Shown: piece after piece, positions 25,808 to 35,814 of the stretch
Position numbering within the stretch: position 1 is the first letter of the stretch
Layout: every line of letters begins with the position of its first letter
Origin: Diplosphaera chodatii
Taxonomy: Eukaryota; Chlorophyta; Trebouxiophyceae; Prasiolales; Stichococcaceae
DNA length: 64,000 bases
Direction: 5' to 3'
Assembly (NCBI GenBank): GCA_032358165.1
Contig: JAALGY010000023.1
Coordinates: forward strand, 1,674,001 to 1,738,000
Position numbers and translations under genes: made by a program
The notes under the pieces: model-generated
Seen by the model: the letters and a program-made list of their open reading frames with translations, nothing else
Database searches by the model: none
What the model was told of the DNA's origin: nothing

Positions 25808-27380
25808 GGTGCTGGCGTGGCCCCAAGGGCAGGCTGGGGCGAGTGCACCTAGTATGCGGGGCTGGCTGCCTGCTGCTTCGACAGTCCTGAGGTAAGTTGT
25901 GCAGGGGTTGCGCACGCCTGGCGGCAGCTGTCGCACAGCCGAAGCGGTACAGTCGCTGGACAAGTTACGCCCGCAGCAGGTGCCACGGCAGCGGGCAGGC
26001 CTGCAGCAAAGACACGGACGCTTGTGACGTTGTTTGGCAACTGCTCGGCTACAGCTTAGAAGCCCAGCATCTCAGCGGCCGGCTGTGCGCCAACAACGCC
26101 TCCCCATTCCATGTCAAGTGCAGCCCTGTGGCACCCTCAGGCCAACTAATGAGACCGTGCACAACATTGCATCGCCAGAACGCATGCCGAAAGTACCGCG
26201 TGGTCACATGCCTGCGCAGGACATGCTTTGCTGCAAGCCAACAACAACCAACCTTGATACCTGACAAGGACGCCACACGCAGCATGATCAGGACAGCCCA
26301 CGACCGGATCAAGAGCAGGCAAGAGCCACAACGACTAAGGGTGGCGAGCTTGCACGCAACTGCCGTGCGAGCACCTTGCGGTATGGTTTGTGTCGAGTGT
26401 GTATCGGTGGTTGAGCCCGACCGGCGTCAGTTGCAGGTGCCGCGCGCGCGATGCGTGCTTTGCGATGTTCACCGCAAACGCTGTGGCTGGTTGCAAGGCG
26501 TTGGACGGTGTGCCGTGTTCGTGTAGTGCCTGTCCAAGATGTGCAGCTGTGAGGAGCTGTCGCCTCACAACCAGGAACTGCGCTACGCTGGTCACGGCAG
26601 TCCCAGAACAGGGCCGCCCTGCAGCGGCTGTGCATGCACGATGCAACCGTTAACATCCTGGCCAGCTCCTGCAGTATTGGAAGCAACACATGAATAGTGT
26701 GGCTTCCGTGATCCGGGCGATGCGTGCTAGTCGCCAAAACCAGCGACGCAATCACTTTCTTGTCTTTACCGCACAAGTGCTCTCAAGAAGTCAGAGCATG
26801 AGCGGGACAGCTTGCAGCCTGAGTGAGCTGCCGTGTCAACAAGCAATTGAAGCAGTCAAGGAACTCGGCTGAGAGCCCCGCACTGGCATGTACACCTGCA
26901 AATCGAGGCGACGGCTCTGCAGCGCGTGTGGCACGGCGCATCATGCTGTTGTAGGCATATTGACGGCAGTGTGCAGCTGATCCAGATGGCACATACAATG
27001 CTCCACGTTGTGTAGGACGACCACTGAGGTGATCGGAGGTGATCACCGATCAATCTAGCTTGGATCGACAGCCTTAGGTGGCATGCCAGGCCACGCGCAT
27101 GCGCTTCCCTGAACTTGACCCAGTGCAGCTTTCTCCGCCTTGTGTCGGCATGTCGACAATGCAAGGATGGAGCAGTTTAGCACTGGAACAAAAACGCATA
27201 CCTGCCGCCACCATGTGTGCCGATCACTACCGCCCATAGCGGTGTGCAGGTGGCGACACCGCTTCATCAGCAGACGATAAGAATGTAGATGATCCACTGT
27301 GGTGTGTGAGGGCTGCAGGCCCGCCCGCCATCTTCCTCGTGGTCATAACCACCGCACCGTGTGCCTACACAGCAGCTGAC
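25808..27380. other. Largest gene-free stretch (about 1.6 kb)
   Basis: Between the divergent starts of UBE2C (25807) and the polyglutamine gene (27381). Several open stretches occur on both strands, including one from 25897 to 26526, but none shows a family motif or phase-consistent splicing. A short repeated GGTGATC word lies near 27030-27045 in a locally palindromic context. It probably holds both promoters and long 5' leaders. Confidence 0.35.
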
Positions 27381-27655
27381 ATGTCACAACATGCAGCCCC
27401 GCAAGCAGCATTTGCCAGCCGGCTGCAGCAGCACCCTGCCCAGCAACAGCAGCAACCTCAGTTGTCGGTGCCAGACGTGGGGCATGCACCACTGGTGCAA
27501 GCCAGATGGCAGTCAGCAAGCGCATCACATGTCAACGGTGAAGCACTGGGCCAGCCTTATGCGCCAGGCACCCCTGGGTCACAGCAGCAGGTGCTACTGG
27601 CTGAACAGCGGCAGCGGCAGATGGCACTCGTGCAGCACCAGAAGCAGCAGCTTGT

Positions 27656-27720
<65 letters not shown>

Positions 27721-28123
27721 TATGGCAACAACAACAGCAGTGGCAGCAGCAGCAGCTCCTTGCGCAGCAGCAGCAGCGGCAGCAACAGATTGCAATGTGG
27801 CAACAGCAGCAGCAGCAGTTGGCGATGCAGCAGCAGAGGCAGCGTCTGCAGCAGCAGAGCACTGCCTCTTTGCAGTCGGTGCGCGAAAGCCCGCGCGAGC
27901 GTGTGCCGTCAGCAGGAGGTGCAGGGGATGTGGCGCCTTCTGGCAGTGGATGGCAGCAACCGGCCTCATCTGGCATATCTGGCAGAGCGCGCAGTCAGGA
28001 AGCCTTGCAGAGCCTACAACAGCAGCAGCAGCAGCAGCACCCACAGGCAGGCATGCAAATTCAGCCGATCGCCGGCCCGGGGATACGGGGGCAACACATG
28101 GCAACAGACATGCACCGTCATGC

Positions 28124-28180
<57 letters not shown>

Positions 28181-28344
28181 AATGCAGCGGCAGCAGGAAG
28201 AGATGCAGCGGCAGCAGGGTGCTGCAACGCCATACGCCCTGGCACTGGCAAGGCAGGTTGCAGCGACGCCAAGTGCTGTTACCGACAGCAGGCAGGCTGC
28301 ACAAGCCCTGCAGCAGCCGGATGGCCTTCCACCCCAAGTGCAGA

Positions 28345-28389
<45 letters not shown>

Positions 28390-30848
28390 GGTTGCAGCCC
28401 CCACAGGAGGGTCATGCGCCCACAGTGCACAGGCAGCAGCCCTCTGTTGAATCAGGCCCGCAAGTGAGCAAGCCTCCTGTAGTGCTCATGACACGGCGAC
28501 CGCAGCAGCTCATGGGGGCTCAGTGTGGACACCCACGTGCTCCGGGATACTCAAGTGCGTGCATTGTCGATCGTGCAGCCCAGACGGGTGGAGCTGCCGC
28601 TGCCCTTGATGACGCCCTGCCTCGTGTTCCCTGCCAACCTGGAGACACTTGAGGTGTGGCCTACTTAGCCCATGTGTGACCGCTGACACTACCGCACCCC
28701 CAGGACTTTACCTGAACCTTATTCCATCTGGCGGCAGACCTGGATCGTGTGGGGCAACATGAGGTGCAACGACTGCAGGGCAAGCGCCTGCGGATGGCGC
28801 TGCACAGTGGTGTCAGATCAGAGTCGGCATGGGCACTGAACGTGCTGGCCCTGGCCTCGTGTTCCGGGGCAACCCCCCTGGAGCTGCGGCACCATGCAGA
28901 CCTGCTGCCACTCTTGCTGAAGGTGACTCGCTGGACTTAGGACCGCAGAGTGCTGGGCAGATCTATGTCGCAAGGACTCGTTCGGTAGCCCGCCCTGTAG
29001 TACGGTTATCCAGATCCTGAACTGCCAATCTTGCAGGGCGCAGCCTCCTCATGTCTTGTACTGATAAAGGCACTTGCATCCTGATGCCAGGTCATGGAGG
29101 ACGACCTCGCCTGTGTCAGGCGTGGGTACATCAAGGCAGTCGACCTCAACGCAGATGCACAGGGCTCGGCCTTCATTGGCCCGCCATGCAAGCGCCCTCG
29201 GCTTGCCGTCGATGCACCGCAGGTGACACTCTATTTTGTGGAACAGAACAATCACAGTTCACTGAGCCCAGTTGGCTCACATATATTCTCCCCCCAAACA
29301 AGCCTACCTGCCCCACATGCAGGGGGAGACTTGGGAACGTGACGAGGCCATTGTTGCTCCCTTCGCCGGCCCCGAGCAGCAGCGCAGCCAGGAGGACGCT
29401 ACTCAGGTCGGCTTCGTGATCTGTTCTCGTTTCTTATCTTTCAGTACCGAGAACCACTGCTGATGCTTATGTATATGTTTAACGAAGCCCCTGTCCCTGG
29501 CTCGTCTGCAGGCCGTCAGCGTATCCAACATCCTGCGCAACTGGGCGCTGATGCCAGGCAGCGAGCCCCTGCTGGCGGAGGCCACTTGCGTGCGTGCACT
29601 GGCGCACACGTTGGAAGCAGCGTCGCATGACAGCGGGGCTGCGGCAGCGGAGCTTGCCGGCAACCTGCTTGACGTCCTCCAGCAGGTTCGTAACACTGCA
29701 GTCCTCCTGCACTCTGCCAAGTGTCGATAGACTATTCAGCAAGTACCTACAACTATGCGCAGTAGCGCTTCATGCGGTTTGGAGTCGCAACAGGAGTCTC
29801 ATGTTGTGTTGCAGATATGTGCGGCAGTGCAGCTGGGCAGCACCTCCGGCGGTGACACACTGATGGCAGCACTATGCAGCCACACTGAACCAAAGCAGCT
29901 GCTGCCGCACCGCACTGCAGCAGCCACGGCGCTTGCTGCCTTCGCCTCGCAGCCAGCGAATGCAAACTGCATTCGCACATGGCTGAGCAGGCCTGTTGCT
30001 GGCGCACCACGCAGTGCAGAAGCAAACGACTTGCTTGAAGATGGCGGCACCACAGCAATAGCACAGCACCCAGCACAGGAGCCAAAGACTGCTGGCACAG
30101 ACGGCGATAAGAACAAAACAGCAAAACCTTCGGCATCAGGCGCCAGCAAGCGCAGCAGAGCACTGATGGGGAATGTGGCAGCCCTGGTCACCTGCAGTAC
30201 AGCAGATGTCAGGTGAGCAGGGAAGCCTGTGATGCCTGCACTCCGGTCCCGTGCCAGCACATCGCATCCTCGTTGCTGTAGTGCAGATGTTGGTGATGTG
30301 AGTGGCTACTGTGTGTCAGGCACGTGGCGGCTGCTGGTGTGGGCAACGGCGGCGCGGCAGCGGTGGAGGCTGCAGTCGATGGTGTCGCTCAAGCGCTGCA
30401 AGCTGCCGCCATCCAGGTAACACTGTGCTACAATACTCACCATACCCGAATGTTACCCATGCGTCCACAAGTGCACACCATGCAACGCTGGGCTCGGGTC
30501 ACAATGCAGGCTGGCACTGCGGCGCTAAGTGCACTGGTCCGCAGCTGCAGCGCCTCAACTGCAGCGACGCTGATGCCCTGTCCATCAGCAGTGCGAGCGC
30601 TGGTGTTGGTTGCCACCGGTGGCATCGAACCGGCAGCACGGTACAAGCTGGCGGGCCCGCTCCAACAGCACGTTGCTAAGCTTATGCAACGTGCTTGCCG
30701 CGACGCTGATGATGCGATTGCAGCCCTGGCCTCGGCGCCAATGCCAGTGCCGAAAGTGTTGCAGCCCTATGTCGGGAAGCTGTCTGCGGCAGCGCTGCAA
30801 AGACCAGGCACCTTTGCGAGTGCTGTGGGTGTTCTTGCTGAAATGTAG
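27381..30848 (+). CDS. Polyglutamine ARID1/BAF250-like protein (SWI/SNF subunit candidate)
   Basis: Proposed homologue of the ARID1/BAF250/OSA subunit of SWI/SNF chromatin remodellers. The first exon starts MSQHAAPQAAFASRLQQHPA and contains three long CAG-coded glutamine tracts. The C-terminal half is helical and repeat-like and resembles the ARM-type BAF250_C domain: ALSIVQPRRVELPLPLMTPC; EVQRLQGKRLRMALHSGVRS then ESAWALNVLALASC; VSVSNILRNWALMPGSEPLL then AEATCVRALAHTLEA; later KLMQRACRDADDAIAALA to the TAG at 30846-30848. No DNA-binding ARID domain was found in the glutamine-rich part. One splice (LETLE to the exon starting near 28738) could not be joined in phase. Family assignment rests on the C-terminal pattern and is moderate. 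TGTAA lies 19 nt after the stop. Confidence 0.58.
27657..27720 (+). repeat. (CAG)n microsatellite, about 21 units
   Basis: Uninterrupted CAG run inside the first exon of the ARID1-like gene; it encodes glutamine and continues as imperfect CAG/CAA further downstream. It creates long polyalanine, polyserine, polyleucine and polycysteine shadow frames. Confidence 0.95.
28125..28176 (+). repeat. (CAG)n microsatellite, about 17 units
   Basis: Second glutamine-coding CAG run in the same reading frame of the ARID1-like gene. Confidence 0.93.
28350..28388 (+). repeat. (CAG)n microsatellite, about 13 units
   Basis: Third glutamine-coding CAG run of the ARID1-like gene, near the end of the Gln-rich exon. 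Confidence 0.92.
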
Positions 30849-31341
30849 CTGGTATTTTTTGCAGGATGTAATACTGATCAGCTTGGTGTGACTAGATGTG
30901 GCAGCTCTCGATGTACAGCGCTAAGTGTGGCACAACCGCAATGACGTGTAGCATTACACAGTGCGCAGTGACACTCCACTCTTAGGGAAAACAGTCATGC
31001 ACAGCAAGAAAATGATGAAATCTCTTGAAAAGTGAACCGAAGTGTGCGGCACACAAACTATCTACACATACCAAGGGGTTTTACCTGCTGTTCCAGCTGT
31101 TCCACAAAAATGGTACAGAGTCAGGCCGTGTGACAACCACGAGCTGGTTGAGACATCAGCTAAGAGCCCCGCTGCCTTCGTTGCAGCATACAATGTGGCC
31201 GCATGATACATCGCAAGCCATAGATGGTGGCCTCGAAGCCACGTTTCTGCGTTGTTTCTGTCTATGCAGTCCGCATGCAAGCAGGCCGCCTGCTGAGCCA
31301 GCAGATGGCATCAGCCTGTCTGTCTACTGTCAACCTATGGC
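30849..31341. other. Convergent spacer
   Basis: About 490 bp between the stops of the ARID1-like gene and the beta-helix gene. It is slightly more AT-rich than its surroundings and contains TGTAA at 30867-30871. No exon recognised. Confidence 0.4.
30867..30871 (+). terminator. TGTAA poly(A) signal
   Basis: TGTAA 19 nt downstream of the stop codon of the ARID1-like gene. Confidence 0.45.
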
Positions 31342-32634
31342 CTATGGGAAGAACCAGGCCGGAGAGAACCTGGCGGTGCCTGCCCCGCTGAAGGTGCTGC
31401 CAGTCAGCAGCGGGTCCTGGCAGCCCGCGCCCGCAGGCGTGGGGTTGGGATAGCCTGGCTGACCCTTGGGGTAGGTCTTGGGGTTGTATCCGACCTGGCC
31501 GTTGAACTTGGTGGCTTTGTTGCCAATAAACTTGTTCGATGGGAACGATGCCCTGACATTGTTGCAGTAGGCAATGTGGATGGCGCCGCCTGTGTACTGC
31601 GCCATGTTGTTCTGGAACGTGTTGCTCTGGATGACGGTTCTTGGGCAACTGCCTTGAGGGGACCCAATGCGGATTGCGCCTCCAAAGCCGGCACTCTTGT
31701 TATCCACGAAGGTGTTGGATGTGAAGAAGGAGCGATCGTTCTTCGCACGCTTGTCCTTGTTGCAGAAGTCGTGGAAGATCGCTCCGCCAAATGCCCCGTT
31801 GACGGTGACCTGGTTGCCCTTGAAGGTGGACTTGGTGATGTTGCCAATTGCTCCAGATGTGATCATCACTGCTCCAGCTAGGTGGCCCCGGCCGTTCTGG
31901 AACAGTGTGTTCGTCACCCGCATCCGAGCGCCCTCAGTGAGGTAGATTCCGGGCGTGTGGCAGCGCGCCACCGTGCACACATTGTTGATGAACTTGCAGG
32001 CATTCACATAGACGGTCGCCCGGGCTGCCGCAAGAGTCGGGAAACGCTGGCCAACATTGTTCAGCCAGTTGAAGTTCATGAACGTGGGCTCTGTCCCATT
32101 CTCGATGTGCATCACAGCCCAGTCGACGACATTCATCGACGTGACGGATCCCGAGAATTTGACTCTGCCGGCTTGCACCCAGAACAGCACTGCATCAGAG
32201 TTGCCTTTGCCCAGGAAGTCGGGCTCATTAGGCAAGTTCAACTGAATGCCCTTCCAGTTGGCTGGCTGCGCCTTGTACAGGTTGTACAGCGGCCTGCCGG
32301 CGTAGACGACAATCTTTCCGCCATTGCGCTTCTTCCAAAACTCATCTGTCGTCGTGCAGGTGACCTTCGCCGACTTGACCTTGTTGAGTGCGCCGGTGCC
32401 GACAATCGAGACATTGCAGGTGCTGCTACCCGTGTGCCCTGGTGTGAACAGTCCCGGCTGCATCAACTTCCTCGAGGAGACCGCTGAACGGCCCAGCTCG
32501 TTGTCCCATCCTGAGAACCATGTGGGCTCTGGGATTGTGGGTTCCCGCGCAGCTGCCTCGGCAGCCGCACACGACGCCACGCCTGTGAGCAGGATGATAG
32601 CTGCGACGACGCGAGTGGCGCCTATCTGCACCAT
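31342..32634 (-). CDS. Secreted right-handed beta-helix protein, single exon
   Basis: One uninterrupted frame of 430 codons, remarkable in this intron-dense region. The N-terminus MVQIGATRVVAAIILLTGVA with a Cys-Ala-Ala-containing cleavage region looks like a signal peptide. The middle and C-terminal parts repeat short strands with GGAI and NTF turns: STFKGNQVTVNGAFGGAIFH, NTFVDNKSAGFGGAIRIGS, NTFQNNMAQYTGGAIHIAY. This matches the Pmp/pectate-lyase-like parallel beta-helix fold of secreted or surface proteins. Cysteines are scattered (CNVS, CTTTD, CHTPG, CNNV), consistent with export. The tail is Pro/Gly-rich (YNPKTYPKGQPGYPNPTPAG). No catalytic residues of a known lyase were recognised, so substrate and role are unknown; a cell-wall or extracellular function is inferred. 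Confidence 0.85.
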   Translation of the reverse strand: MVQIGATRVVAAIILLTGVASCAAAEAAAREPTIPEPTWFSGWDNELGRSAVSSRKLMQPGLFTPGHTGSSTCNVSIVGTGALNKVKSAKVTCTTTDEFWKKRNGGKIVVYAGRPLYNLYKAQPANWKGIQLNLPNEPDFLGKGNSDAVLFWVQAGRVKFSGSVTSMNVVDWAVMHIENGTEPTFMNFNWLNNVGQRFPTLAAARATVYVNACKFINNVCTVARCHTPGIYLTEGARMRVTNTLFQNGRGHLAGAVMITSGAIGNITKSTFKGNQVTVNGAFGGAIFHDFCNKDKRAKNDRSFFTSNTFVDNKSAGFGGAIRIGSPQGSCPRTVIQSNTFQNNMAQYTGGAIHIAYCNNVRASFPSNKFIGNKATKFNGQVGYNPKTYPKGQPGYPNPTPAGAGCQDPLLTGSTFSGAGTARFSPAWFFP

Positions 32635-33315
32635 GCTGACCCCTGATACTCAATCGTACACTGCGGATGCTGCGGTCGGCACGGTCTGTCCGAGCGGATG
32701 CCTGCAGGCCGGACTATGAGGAGGGTGTGGTTACGTTGCTTGCCGATGCAGCAAAGCGTGCACAACAACTATTCAACACTTCTGAGACGCAAAGCTTCGG
32801 AGTATGCACATGCGTGAATGCAACAAGCGAGTCGGTCTTACAGTAGCGAAGTTGTCGACGTCGGTGTGGCTTCACGCGCACGTGCGATTGGGGTTTTCGC
32901 TGGGGAAGGAAAAAGCAACCCCGCCGTGCTGTGCGTGCTGCCGGTCAGCTGCTTGTTGTCGCAGCAGTCAATTTTTGCCAGCGCGCAGGCCGACCGACAC
33001 GCTGGACCGTTAATCTAGCGTGTACAGGTTGTTCGTAGACCTTGTGATGCAGAGCAGTGCCGTCTGAGCAGGATCCCGCATTCTCGCCTGCACATGGTGA
33101 TCCGCATGCTCACTGCGAGTGATCAGAACCTGGCAGATGCACAGACGTGCCTGACATCCCATGCTACCCGTGATGCTCCTTGGAACTGATATAGCTGAGT
33201 GGTAAGGTACGAAGCTGGACCTTTCCCTGCTTGCTGCGCTTCATGTGTTCGTTTGTAAGGTATATGGCATGTGCTTTGCCGCCATCCACATCATGCAATG
33301 ACGTGAAGGATTGAC
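32635..33315. promoter_or_regulatory. Divergent upstream region of beta-helix gene and CtIP homologue
   Basis: 680 bp between ATG 32634 (minus) and ATG 33316 (plus). No exon with family similarity; both promoters are expected here. Confidence 0.35.
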
Positions 33316-35635
33316 ATGAGCATGCACAGCTGGTGGTGCAGCGGCGGCAGGGCCATGCCGCACCTGTCGCCAGGCGACGCGCTGGCAGAGCAGGCACGGC
33401 AGCTGGCGGCAGCGCATGCGCAGCAGCAGGTGCTGCATGAGCAGCAGCAAGTGCTGCGAGAGGAGGCAAAGCAGGCTTCGGAGGTGGCGTACCGCAGCAA
33501 GGTGCATGCAGCGTGTCTCTTCGCGTTTGCCGACTGCGCAAGTTGCCGTACAGAATGTGTCGCAGGGCATGGGTGCATGCATTGCTCGGCCTGGCTGTCG
33601 GTGTGGAGTTGAGACACAGCGTGTCGGGTGTGTCAGTTGGAGGCCGACAAGCTGCGGACGGAGCTAGAACATGCCAAGGCGTACCGCGTGAAGGCGCGGG
33701 AGGCCATGCGGGAGGTTCAGCTGCTGCAACAGGAGCTGGATCGCATGCGCGCCCGCGCCGCTGGGGCGAATGCCACTGCAGCACCCAGTGAGCAGCATGC
33801 CCTCGACCTTCCCGCGCCTCGGGCTTGCATGCATGCAGCTTCTTGTGTCACAGCACTGTCTGGGCACCCACTGCACCCTGCACTCTGCTGGTGCAGGCCA
33901 GTCTGCAGTCTGCACGGCTGAGGACTGTGCAAGGCTCAGGCAGCAGCTGGCTGGTCAGCGTACGCAGCAGACTGCTAGCTGCGCATGCTGTGAGGACCTC
34001 AAACGCAGCAACAGCTGGCTCCGGCAGCAGCTCTGTGTGCTGCGTGGTGCTGCCACGCCTGGCGAGGCCGGCAGACTTGCTGAGCTGCAGCAGGAGGTTG
34101 CGCACCTGCGGGGCAAGCTGGCAGGCGTTGCAGCAGCAGCAGCAATGACGCAACCCGGGCCGCCGTCAGCAGGTCAGCAGCAGCAACAGCAGCAGCAGCA
34201 GGAGCAGCTGGAAATCCGTGTACAGGTGGACTGTCAGCCGCAGGTGCAGCAGTCAGACCAGCAGCCTTTGCAGCAGTTGCAGCCGCAGCACATCCTGCAG
34301 GCAGCAGAGCCAGCTGCCGATGGAGATGACACCAGCACAGACACGACGCGTGCAACCTGCACACTGCCGACTACCTCCCCTGATCGTGCTGCAGCTGCGC
34401 AGCTCAGCCTGCAGCTGGGGGGCAATGACTCAGTGCCAGCATCGCCGGCCCGCACCCCTGCACCAGAGCAACATCATCAGGACACCCCCTGCAGTAAGCC
34501 GCCTCGGTCGAGAGCGACAGCAGCTCAGCGCCTGAGCACGGCAGCTGTCTGTGAACAGCACTGTCGAGGCAGTGCCTTGCCGCAGCATCAGGCGACAGCT
34601 GCCTCAGGCAGAACACCCTCGGCAGCCCCTCCAGCGGGGCAACAGCTGCCAGCTGTGAATGCGGCGGCTGCTGTGGTACAGCAGAACAATCTGTTGGCGG
34701 CTGTGCCTGCATCTGTGCCTGGTGCACAGCGCAGCAGCCACTGGCAGGACGTCCCGCTGCAACAGCATCATCAGCGGCCAGCTCCGGCAGAGGTCTGGAA
34801 GGGTTGGCGGCAGAAGCGGAAAGCGGGGTGTATAGATGACATGCTGGCATCCCAGCAGGCGCCAAGTCTGCTAAGATCAGCTCAGCGAACAGCCCAGCAG
34901 TCTGCAGCACAGCCGTCAACGCCACACCGGCAGGCTGCTGCCCCAGGCATGGTTTTGTTCACCCCTCCAGAGCAGCGGCAGGCACAGAAAGATGCTGCGC
35001 AGCTGACTGCACCTGAGACAGTTGCATGTGCCAGCCCACCCCAGCCAGCAGCCTGTCCAGCAGTGGCCGATGCTCCGACTGGGGCAGCACGTCCTGTACA
35101 GCCTGGTGAGATGCTGCAGCAGCACCCGAAAGATGCGCAAGGGAAGCGGCAGGACCAGACAGCAGCGCAACCCGCAGCACAGCAGGTGGAAGCACAGCCA
35201 GCAGCGCTTACCATCCCTCCTGAACGGAAACGACGGTCGGGACCCGTGTGCGAGGCTGTTCTGCCTGCGCATGCCAACTACAAGTTCACGGCAGTTGTGC
35301 GTGGCAAGGCCGCGCGGGAGGCTCTGCAGGCTGGCGACTGCATAGACTGCCGCGAGTGGTATGAGGCACTCGAGTCGTGGGACAAGGGCGTCCCCATCGA
35401 GCGGCCGCCGTGTGGTCACTTGCCAGCGGCGGCCGTGCCTCCGGTGAAGCGGGCGCCTGCCGCGGCTGTGAGTGTCCTGCCACCCCCGAGAGCGCCGGCA
35501 AACGGCCGACCCACCAGGCGCCAGATGCTGCAGGATGCGGGCCGCCACCGCTGGTACCACGCCCCGCCGGCCACCCCTGACGGCTACTGGGATATGGGCT
35601 TTATGGACTCGTTGGACAGTCGGATGCCGCAGTAG
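33316..35635 (+). CDS. COM1: CtIP/SAE2/COM1-like DNA end-resection factor
   Basis: Homologue of the Mre11-complex cofactor (human CtIP, yeast Sae2, plant COM1/GR1) that starts resection at double-strand breaks. Exons 33316-33501, 33637-33787 and 33897-35635 join in phase to 691 residues. The N-terminal part is a coiled coil (AQQQVLHEQQQVLREEAKQA, LEADKLRTELEHAKAYRVKA, LAELQQEVAHLRGKLAG), as in CtIP tetramerisation. The long middle is Gln/Pro/Ala-rich and disordered. The C-terminal SAE2 domain reads YKFTAVVRGKAAREALQAGD with the CxxC of GDCIDCREWYEAL. The diagnostic end is GRHRWYHAPPATPDGYWDMG. The start codon is the first ATG of exon 1; ATGs at codons 3 and 14 are alternatives. Assignment rests on the C-terminus and gene architecture and is strong. 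Confidence 0.88.
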
Positions 35636-35642
35636 CCTGAGA

Positions 35643-35647
35643 TGTAA
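35643..35647 (+). terminator. TGTAA near the CtIP homologue stop
   Basis: TGTAA starts only 8 nt after the stop codon at 35635, closer than usual, so its use as a poly(A) signal is uncertain. Confidence 0.3.
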
Positions 35648-35722
35648 GGCAGACGGTACAACTGCAACGTCAAGCTTTTGGTGATGCCCACTTCTGTCAG
35701 GCAGCTTCCCGGGTTTTTTCCC

Positions 35723-35745
35723 AAATCAACGTAAAATGTTGATTT
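35723..35745. repeat. Perfect 8-bp inverted repeat between convergent genes
   Basis: AAATCAAC and GTTGATTT flank a 7-nt AT-rich loop, in the 179-bp gap between the facing stops of the CtIP (35635) and LIPB (35815) homologues. A GTTTTTTCCC run precedes it. It could form a hairpin in either transcript; a role in 3'-end formation is only a guess. Confidence 0.55.
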
Positions 35746-35814
35746 TGATCTTTGCAATCACTGCAGCACACTGCACTGCTGTGTTGTCGGATCGATAACA
35801 TCCCCAAACATGAC

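Noticed and set aside
25897..26526. 209-codon plus-strand ORF in the large intergenic region
   Set aside because: No family motif, odd composition (many Cys and Arg) and no splice-consistent neighbours; long open frames arise by chance in GC-rich DNA.
27532..28450. Long polyalanine, polyserine, polyleucine and polycysteine reading frames on both strands
   Set aside because: They are shadow frames of the CAG repeats that encode glutamine in the ARID1-like gene.
31404..32487. Overlapping frames of 147-201 codons on both strands at the beta-helix gene
   Set aside because: Only the minus frame with signal peptide and GGAI repeats looks like a protein; the others are shadows.
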